10,967 bases of DNA from an uncultured Pelosinus sp. (GTDB taxonomy: Bacteria; Bacillota; Negativicutes; UMGS1260): contig URQW01000084.1 in NCBI GenBank assembly GCA_900550105.1, positions 1-10,967 on the forward strand, written 5' to 3'. The translations under genes and the position numbers were made by a program. Below the pieces are notes generated by a model that was given only the letters and a program-made list of their open reading frames with translations, ran no database searches and was not told where the DNA came from. Shown here piece by piece: positions 6,166 through 10,967 of this stretch (position 1 is the stretch's first letter; every line of letters begins with the position of its first letter).

Positions 6166-8199
6166 TTACAATTTAAACCGTTGAATTTCCTGTTCTAAGG
6201 CTTTCGCCAAATCAGACAGACTCCGGCTAGCCGCCGCTACTTCTTCCATCGAAGCAGACTGCTCTTCTGTAGCAGCTGAAATCGTCTGAGTTTCCCCGGA
6301 ATTTTCCTTACTGATGTCTTCAATTCGTTTAGAAGCCGTTACGAGTAAATCATTTTTTGTTGCCGTTTCTTCTAAAGCATGTGCTGTCTTTTGAATTTCC
6401 TGTGAGAGATATACAACGGCCTCAACAATTTTTCTAAAGGTCAAATCAGCACCGTTGACTGATTCAATCCCACCTTGAATACTTTCTACACTGACCTCAG
6501 TTTTGAGGATAGCTTGCTTCATATTCATATCATTTTGGCGGATCAGTTCGCTGATTTTCCCAGCCGCCTGATTAGATTCTTCTGCTAGTTTGCGTACTTC
6601 CTCGGCGACGACGGCAAAACCGCGTCCTTGCTCACCAGCGCGAGCCGCTTCAATCGCCGCATTTAAAGCGAGTAGATTCGTTTGTCCAGAGATCGCTGAA
6701 ATCAAATTAACAATTTCATTGATTTCATTAGATCCTTTTGCCAACTCACCAATCGCTGTCTGCACCGCCTCAGAACCAAGTCGAATATCTTCCATTTTTG
6801 CCACAGCCTCATTCAGGCTTTCTCGTCCTTGCTCAGCTTGCACCGATGTTTCATGGGCCATTTGGGCAAAGGAGCGAGTAGAAGTAACAATATTTCCGGT
6901 ACTCTCGGCAATAGAGCGAGTTGTTTCAGCCATAGTCGCAGCCGCATCAGCCTGTTTATCCGTACCTGCTGCAATGGTAGTCACAGCTTCTGCTACCTGA
7001 TTTGCCGCCGAAGCAGATTGATGGGCGCTTTCCGTCAGTTGCTCACTAGCACCAGCTACCTTTTCAGATTGCCCCTTCACATGCTGCATAAGTTGACGTA
7101 ATTTTGTCCGCATTTCACAGAAACCTTGAGCCAAACGGCCGATTTCATCTTGCGATTGCACTACAGCTGCCCGTTCTCTAAGATCCCCTTCCGCTAATTG
7201 CAACGCCTCTTGCAATATAAACTGCAATGGTTTAGTAAAGCGTTTTACAATAAACAAAATTGCAATCACTGCGATAAGTAAAAATACACAAGATAAAATC
7301 ACGGTTGACCAAAGTAGCGAACGAGCTTCTCGCGTTACTTCCGCTTCTGGCGCCGTTACAATCATAATCCATTTATTGCCGCCGTCTAAAGTAATTGGCG
7401 TAAACACAGCTACATTAGGAATTCCAGTCAAACCTGTGTACGTTCCCGAAACGGTTTTCCCTGAATCAACTGCCGTCTTAAATAACTGCATCAGGCGGTC
7501 ATCAAGTTCTTTCATTGGAAGATTTAAATCCTCTGGTACTTTCTTTTCTGTTAAATTCAGTTTATTAATTGTTGCTGGTGTTTTATAATGGGCAATTAGT
7601 ACCCCAGAGTTATCAACTAAATAGCCATAGCCAGTATCTTTAAACTGTAGATCTTTCAATAAAAGCGACAGGTTCTCCAAAGAAATAGTGCCGCCGATCA
7701 TACCGATCAACTGACCATTGCTTTTCACTGGTGTTACTAGTACAAGCGCCAACTTTCCTGTTGATTTGGAGATGAGAGGTTTAGAACTGTATGGCAACTG
7801 TGTGGCCTTAACCTTGGAAAAATATTCGCGATCACTATAATTATAACTTTTTCCATCAAAGCCTACGGCACTCCCGTCAGGGTTAATAAAAAAGATACTA
7901 TCAAAATCCGTTCCAAGCCGAGTCTTAGCGGCTGATAAAATGGCTACCTTTTGTTCCCGCGTACCAGCCTGCATTTCCGGTATAGCCGCTAAATCGTCAA
8001 GACGAACCATTTTCTCATGCATTTCACTTGAAATCTGCGTTGCAAACTTTTCCCCAATTGCTACTGCCGTATCTTTCACATTCTTCGTTAAGTGCTGATT
8101 TGCTAAATAATAGCTTGCGCCAGCCAAAATTGCAAAGGATATCATAAATAAAGGTAATAAAGTAATAAGAAATTTAGCGCGAACACTTCTTATCTGCAC
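6166..8199 (-). CDS. Methyl-accepting chemotaxis protein with dCache sensor (MCP2)
   Basis: Membrane chemoreceptor of 677 residues. Membrane helix 1 is at about 8-32. A double-Cache extracellular sensor spans about 35-288, with FDSIFFINPDGSAVG, the pocket segment YSDREYFSKV (121-130), STGKLALVLVTPV and, in the second lobe, GYGYLVDNSGVLIAHY. Helix 2 is at about 294-319, HAMP at about 320-372 (AEGDLRERA), and the signalling hairpin has its tip at QTNLLALNAAIEAARAGEQG (506-525) and ATEEQSASMEEV as a probable methylation site. The pocket has REYF rather than R-x-WY, and GGTISLENL lacks the Asp usual in the amino-acid-binding dCache motif, so a classical amino-acid ligand is less likely (inference). 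The start is GTG 8199: a TAG lies four codons upstream in frame, and AAAGTAGG gives a modest ribosome site. There is no CheR pentapeptide. It has its own promoter and terminator. Confidence 0.95.
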   Translation of the reverse strand: MQIRSVRAKFLITLLPLFMISFAILAGASYYLANQHLTKNVKDTAVAIGEKFATQISSEMHEKMVRLDDLAAIPEMQAGTREQKVAILSAAKTRLGTDFDSIFFINPDGSAVGFDGKSYNYSDREYFSKVKATQLPYSSKPLISKSTGKLALVLVTPVKSNGQLIGMIGGTISLENLSLLLKDLQFKDTGYGYLVDNSGVLIAHYKTPATINKLNLTEKKVPEDLNLPMKELDDRLMQLFKTAVDSGKTVSGTYTGLTGIPNVAVFTPITLDGGNKWIMIVTAPEAEVTREARSLLWSTVILSCVFLLIAVIAILFIVKRFTKPLQFILQEALQLAEGDLRERAAVVQSQDEIGRLAQGFCEMRTKLRQLMQHVKGQSEKVAGASEQLTESAHQSASAANQVAEAVTTIAAGTDKQADAAATMAETTRSIAESTGNIVTSTRSFAQMAHETSVQAEQGRESLNEAVAKMEDIRLGSEAVQTAIGELAKGSNEINEIVNLISAISGQTNLLALNAAIEAARAGEQGRGFAVVAEEVRKLAEESNQAAGKISELIRQNDMNMKQAILKTEVSVESIQGGIESVNGADLTFRKIVEAVVYLSQEIQKTAHALEETATKNDLLVTASKRIEDISKENSGETQTISAATEEQSASMEEVAAASRSLSDLAKALEQEIQRFKL

Positions 8200-8230
8200 A
8201 AGCAGGACCTACTTTCTTTGGGAGTTTATG

Positions 8231-8240
8231 ATCAATTGAT
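8231..8240. promoter_or_regulatory. Palindrome over the MCP2 transcription start (possible operator)
   Basis: ATCAATTGAT is a perfect ten-base palindrome at the expected start site of the MCP2 promoter. A related arm AATTGGATC (8252-8260) on the other side of the -10 box makes a looser inverted repeat with GATCAATT (8230-8237). AT-rich palindromes this short arise by chance, so an operator role is only a possibility. Confidence 0.25.
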
Positions 8241-8243
8241 ATA

Positions 8244-8274
8244 ATTATACAAATTGGATCAAGAACCCTGCCAA
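8244..8274 (-). promoter_or_regulatory. Promoter of MCP2
   Basis: Consensus -10 TATAAT (8244-8249) and a -35-like TTGGCA (8269-8274) with a long 19-base spacer, expected to give a weak or regulated vegetative promoter. No flagellar sigma (TAAA / GCCGATAA) pattern was seen in this gap. Confidence 0.5.
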
Positions 8275-8311
8275 TCTTCCAAAATTCTTGTAAATCCTTA
8301 TAAATTTAAAT

Positions 8312-8345
8312 CAAAAAAGAAACAATTGTAAGCGATAATCGTTTC
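8312..8345 (-). terminator. Rho-independent terminator after ktrA
   Basis: Minus-strand hairpin GAAACGATT / AATTGTTTC: nine pairs including one G-U, a nine-base loop, then a T6 run. It lies immediately past the ktrA stop and ends the ktrB-ktrA operon. Confidence 0.75.
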
Positions 8346-8353
8346 GAAAAATA

Positions 8354-9013
8354 TCAAAAATACTCCGATTCAAAGCGTTGAATACCACTACTGTCGCCAA
8401 CAAGAATCAGTCCATCTCCCTGTAAAAAAGCCTCGTTGGGATCCGGTGACAATAGCATCTCAGCGCCGCGACGAATCGCAATAATCGTAATTTTATAACG
8501 TGAACGCAGATCCGCTTCTATTAAGTTACTGTTGATTAGATTTTCCGGTACGGCGACTTCAATAATTCCTAAATCAGGCGCAACCTCGAAATAATCGATT
8601 ACATTCGTTGACACGAGGTTATGGGCAATACGCTGCCCCATATCCCGTTCAGGAAAAACCACACGATCGGCCCCGACTTTCTCTAGCATTTTTCCATGAA
8701 TAGCGCTGTCGGCCTTCGCTACAATATAGGGCGCGCCTAATTCCTTTAATAATAGCACCGTCATAACACTTGCCTCAATATTATGGCCAATGGCTACAAT
8801 CACAATATCAAAATTGCGAATACCAAGTGATTTTAATGCAGCCTCATCGGTCGTATCGGCAACGACAGCATGAGTAAATAGCTCTGATATTTTCTGAATC
8901 CGTTCTTCTTCGCTGTCAATAACAAGTACTTCGTAACCAGCTGCAGCTAAAGTTGTCGCAACGCCGATACCAAAGCGACCGAGACCGATGACAGCATAAT
9001 GTTTCTTCTTCAT
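8354..9013 (-). CDS. ktrA: KtrA/TrkA-type RCK gating subunit of a K+ transporter
   Basis: Cytoplasmic regulator that forms a ring on the membrane pore KtrB and gates K+ uptake by nucleotide binding. The 219 residues match the usual KtrA length (about 220). RCK_N (about 4-125) has the Rossmann loop GLGRFG (10-15), the acidic residue after strand 2 (VID, D33), VVADTTDEAAL, VIVAIG and the conserved PERDMGQRIA (121-130). RCK_C (about 138-219) is the lobe that binds c-di-AMP in characterised Firmicute KtrA proteins; whether this one does is inference. ATG 9013 has a perfect AAGGAGG seven bases upstream, overlapping the ktrB stop; the gap is 12 bases, so the two are co-transcribed. It is the single-RCK KtrA form, not the double-length TrkA of enterobacteria. 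Confidence 0.95.
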   Translation of the reverse strand: MKKKHYAVIGLGRFGIGVATTLAAAGYEVLVIDSEEERIQKISELFTHAVVADTTDEAALKSLGIRNFDIVIVAIGHNIEASVMTVLLLKELGAPYIVAKADSAIHGKMLEKVGADRVVFPERDMGQRIAHNLVSTNVIDYFEVAPDLGIIEVAVPENLINSNLIEADLRSRYKITIIAIRRGAEMLLSPDPNEAFLQGDGLILVGDSSGIQRFESEYF

Positions 9014-9025
9014 GATTTTTCCTCC

Positions 9026-10426
9026 TTATCCGATCAACAAACGCCCTTCGGGATATTTCAGGGAACACTTTTTATGTCTTACAGCCAAAGCCATCAGTAA
9101 CGTCAATGTACCAACACGACCTGCAAACATAGTTAAAATAAGCCAGCCTTTACCAACAGGCGTCAACAAAGGAGTAATTCCCATAGTCAGTCCAACTGTA
9201 CCAAAGCCTGACACAACATCAAATAAAAGTTTAAAAATGGGGAATTCCTCGGTAAAACTCATCGCAATTGTCACTGTTAACACTAAAAGCAACGCTAGCA
9301 TAACGGCCATAAAAGCCTTATATACCATATTTTTCGGCACAACCCGCTGAAAAAGCTGCGCTTCGCCGCGGCCTGTAATCTCACCAAATAAAGACGCAAC
9401 AAGTACAGCAAAAGTAGTTGTTTTAATGCCGCCTCCCATAGAAGAAGGAGATGCGCCAATAAACATGAGCAAGATCATGATTAGCAAAGTGCCTTCCCGC
9501 ATCGAACCAATATCAATTGTATTATAGCCTGCTGTTCGCGTCGATACAGATTGAAAAAAGCTCGCCTGTATCTTGCCTGATAAAGTTAAAGGCCCCAACG
9601 TTTCGCCATTAGAGAACTCAGATACAAAAATCAAAAAGGATCCTAGGAAAATTAGAATCAACGTCGTCAGAAGAACTACTTTTGTATGAAGTGTCAACCG
9701 CCGTTGCTGACGATAGCGCCAGAGATCGGCGATAACAGGAAAACCAATACCACCAATGATAATGAGCATAGCCACAGTCAGATTAATCGTCCAGTCATCA
9801 ACATAGTTCGTTAAACTTGTAAAGTTCCCCATCAAATCAAAGCCCGCATTACAAAACGATGAAACAGCATGCCAATAGCCAAAATAAATTCCTTGCAAGC
9901 CAAAATCCTGATAAAAACGAATTGCTAAAATCGTACCGCCGATACACTCGACCAATAGCGTCGTTTTTATAATATATACAGCTAAACGAACAACTCCAGC
10001 CAAATCAAGCTGATTTGTTGCTTCCTGAATTAACATTCGTTCACGCAGACGGATTCGCTTCCCACTGAGAATGGCAAACAGCGTGGCTACCGTCATAATC
10101 CCGAGACCACCGATTTGAATCAATAAAATAAGTACAATTTGTCCAAACAAAGAATAGGTGGTGCCTGTATCGACGACAGCAAGACCTGTAACACACACAG
10201 CTGAAGTTGCCGTAAACAGAGCATCAATAAACGGAACGCCCGCACCAGACTGCGACGCCATCGGCAGAGACAGTAATACTGCACCGAAAAAAATAAAGGC
10301 CGCAAAGCCGCCAACTAAGATTTGCGATGAACTGAGGCGAAATCCGTAAGATCCCCCCCTGAGCGGCAGTAACTGTAATAGTTTCAACCTGATCATCTCT
10401 CCAATCGCTTGCAAATTATAACTCAT
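9026..10426 (-). CDS. ktrB: KtrB/TrkH-type K+ uptake membrane subunit
   Basis: Integral membrane pore of the KtrAB system, 466 residues, built from four M1-P-M2 repeats. Each repeat shows its filter segment: CVTGL (78-82), CNAGF (192-196), RTAGY (297-301) and GTVGL (409-413). Their glycines (81, 195, 300, 412) form the selectivity filter. The flexible gating loop in the third repeat is visible as GGGIKTTT (331-338), and the conserved Arg of FAGRVG (437) is present. Length and filter pattern fit KtrB better than the longer TrkH. I kept ATG 10426, with AGAGTGG upstream. ATG 10396 is less likely because its GGAG lies too close, although it would leave the membrane part intact. The gene precedes ktrA, the reverse of the ktrA-ktrB order in Bacillus subtilis. 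Confidence 0.95.
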   Translation of the reverse strand: MSYNLQAIGEMIRLKLLQLLPLRGGSYGFRLSSSQILVGGFAAFIFFGAVLLSLPMASQSGAGVPFIDALFTATSAVCVTGLAVVDTGTTYSLFGQIVLILLIQIGGLGIMTVATLFAILSGKRIRLRERMLIQEATNQLDLAGVVRLAVYIIKTTLLVECIGGTILAIRFYQDFGLQGIYFGYWHAVSSFCNAGFDLMGNFTSLTNYVDDWTINLTVAMLIIIGGIGFPVIADLWRYRQQRRLTLHTKVVLLTTLILIFLGSFLIFVSEFSNGETLGPLTLSGKIQASFFQSVSTRTAGYNTIDIGSMREGTLLIMILLMFIGASPSSMGGGIKTTTFAVLVASLFGEITGRGEAQLFQRVVPKNMVYKAFMAVMLALLLVLTVTIAMSFTEEFPIFKLLFDVVSGFGTVGLTMGITPLLTPVGKGWLILTMFAGRVGTLTLLMALAVRHKKCSLKYPEGRLLIG

Positions 10427-10469
10427 TAAAACGCCACTCTAACTTTACTATTTATTCTATACCTTAATT

Positions 10470-10498
10470 ATCATACATGGATCCTCGCCAGTATGCAA
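10470..10498 (-). promoter_or_regulatory. Vegetative promoter of the ktrB-ktrA operon
   Basis: -35 TTGCAT (10493-10498) and -10 TATGAT (10470-10475) with a 17-base spacer. The leader would be only about 40 bases, too short for a ydaO-type c-di-AMP riboswitch, so any c-di-AMP control would act at the protein level. Confidence 0.65.
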
Positions 10499-10516
10499 AT
10501 ATCTTCTCACACAAAT

Positions 10517-10554
10517 AAAAAAGCCCAGTCTCTCCCGAATGGATGACTGGACTT
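10517..10554 (-). terminator. Rho-independent terminator after the small membrane protein gene
   Basis: Minus-strand hairpin AAGTCCAGTC / GACTGGGCTT: ten pairs with one G-U, a 14-base loop that can itself pair TCC with GGA, then a T-run (TTTTTT) overlapping the stem end. It separates the small gene from the ktrB promoter. Confidence 0.85.
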
Positions 10555-10592
10555 ACCAAGAATTATCTGACAACAGGATCCCCATCTCCTTC

Positions 10593-10856
10593 TTATTTCA
10601 TAACCGGTCCATGATGTTTAAAGAAACTGCTAGGCCAAGAAAGCCAATGTGACAAATCTTTTTTATAGCCCCAAAAAGCAATGACACAAGCAATCACCGT
10701 AAAAATGATTCTAAAAATAAGAAAAGTGTTATGTTCGGGACCACCAATAATTGGAAAAAAATATTCTCCGACAAAAACATAAAGCAAAAAAGCCGGTAGT
10801 GACGCTAAACAGTATAAGATAGTCAGTACGAACAAAAATCCAAGCGTGTTTTTCAT
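10593..10856 (-). CDS. Small two-helix membrane protein of unknown function
   Basis: An 87-residue protein that I do not recognise. It has two hydrophobic segments, about 4-28 (LGFLFVLTILYCLASLPAFL) and 44-63 (TFLIFRIIFTVIACVIAFW), joined by a short acidic loop (GEYFFPIIGGPEHN). A polar, His- and Lys-rich tail follows (YKKDLSHWL, KHHGPVMK). By the positive-inside rule both ends should face the cytoplasm. ATG 10856 has a strong ribosome site, AGGGGAGGCGG, and the gene has its own promoter and terminator, so it is very probably real. It is upstream of ktrB but separated by a terminator, so a role in K+ transport is not implied. Its low G+C and biased composition are normal for a small membrane protein. 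Confidence 0.8.
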   Translation of the reverse strand: MKNTLGFLFVLTILYCLASLPAFLLYVFVGEYFFPIIGGPEHNTFLIFRIIFTVIACVIAFWGYKKDLSHWLSWPSSFFKHHGPVMK

Positions 10857-10890
10857 TTTGCCGCCTCCCCTATGCTTATCTTTTAATTAA

Positions 10891-10920
10891 ATACTATCAC
10901 TTTTCCGATTATTTCGCCAA
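10891..10920 (-). promoter_or_regulatory. Promoter of the small membrane protein gene
   Basis: -35 TTGGCG (10915-10920) and -10 TAGTAT (10891-10896) with an 18-base spacer. The -35 box forms one arm of an inverted repeat (10914-10936). Confidence 0.5.
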
Positions 10921-10936
10921 TTTGTTTTTTTGGCGA
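10914..10936. repeat. Inverted repeat overlapping the -35 box (possible operator)
   Basis: TCGCCAA and TTGGCGA, seven bases each and perfect, are separated by nine bases of T-rich (plus strand) sequence. One arm contains the -35 box of the downstream small gene, a suitable position for a repressor site. A weak hairpin at the end of the unseen upstream transcript is the alternative. Confidence 0.4.
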
Positions 10937-10967
10937 TTCAAGGAAAAAAAGCAGAAAAAAAGGCTAT

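Noticed and set aside
6590..6680. Long DNA similarity between the MCP1 and MCP2 tip-coding regions (near 3770-3850 and 6590-6680)
   Set aside because: It reflects the nearly invariant protein sequence of the chemoreceptor tip, not a recent duplication or a mobile repeat; the sensor halves are unrelated.
6590..7000. Plus-strand open frames of 136 and 90 codons opposite MCP2
   Set aside because: They lie wholly antisense to the conserved signalling domain, and their composition (Ser/Ala-rich) mirrors its codon pattern; no ribosome site or family resemblance was seen.
8258..8275. Sigma-54-like promoter TTGGCAG-GGTTC-TTGAT upstream of MCP2
   Set aside because: Spacing and the -24 GG fit, but the -12 box has GA instead of the essential GC; the nearby TATAAT explains the promoter better.
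9012..9350. Plus-strand open frame of 112 codons opposite ktrB
   Set aside because: Antisense to the C-terminal part of a well-conserved membrane gene; no ribosome site or recognisable domain.
10937..10967. Two T7 runs on the minus strand at the right edge, like the tail of an upstream terminator
   Set aside because: Only the possible 3' arm (ATAGCC) is in the window; without the hairpin a terminator cannot be called.

Overview
The window looks like chromosomal DNA of a motile, menaquinone-making Gram-positive-type bacterium, most likely a member of the Firmicutes. The signs are AGGAGG-type ribosome binding sites, vegetative TTGACA/TATAAT promoters, hairpin-plus-U-run terminators, a c-di-GMP-I riboswitch and a KtrAB-type potassium system. 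Its general flavour resembles anaerobic Clostridia or Negativicutes, but that placement is inference; there is no rRNA or other taxonomic marker here. Every supported gene lies on the minus strand, so transcription runs from high to low coordinates.

Layout in the direction of transcription. (1) 10593-10856 is a small two-helix membrane protein of unknown function with its own promoter and terminator. (2) 10426-8354 is a two-gene operon, ktrB then ktrA, for a K+ uptake channel and its nucleotide-gated RCK subunit, with promoter and terminator. (3) 8199-6166 is a dCache methyl-accepting chemotaxis protein (called MCP2 here). It ends at a strong terminator and is followed by 6066-5410, a small regulator with a cysteine-rich sensor-like N-terminus and a Fis-type helix-turn-helix, but no AAA+ domain. 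(4) 5409-5022 is a 388-base leader holding a vegetative promoter, a c-di-GMP-I (GEMM) riboswitch, a probable terminator platform and a candidate 17-codon leader ORF. It leads into a second chemoreceptor, MCP1 (5021-3333), which has a four-helix-bundle-type sensor and its own terminator. (5) 3200-1 is the start of the menaquinone operon: a promoter, then menF and menD abutting stop-to-start. menD runs off the left edge with only its last few codons probably missing.

The genes fall into three jobs: quinone biosynthesis (chorismate to isochorismate to SEPHCHC), chemosensing, and K+ homeostasis. The most interesting part is the chemosensory block. One receptor is placed under direct RNA-level control by c-di-GMP, which ties the motile/sessile second messenger to receptor supply, and an unusual cut-down regulator sits next to it. 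The remaining regions are ordinary housekeeping or accessory genes. I see no mobile elements, CRISPR arrays, tRNAs or rRNAs.
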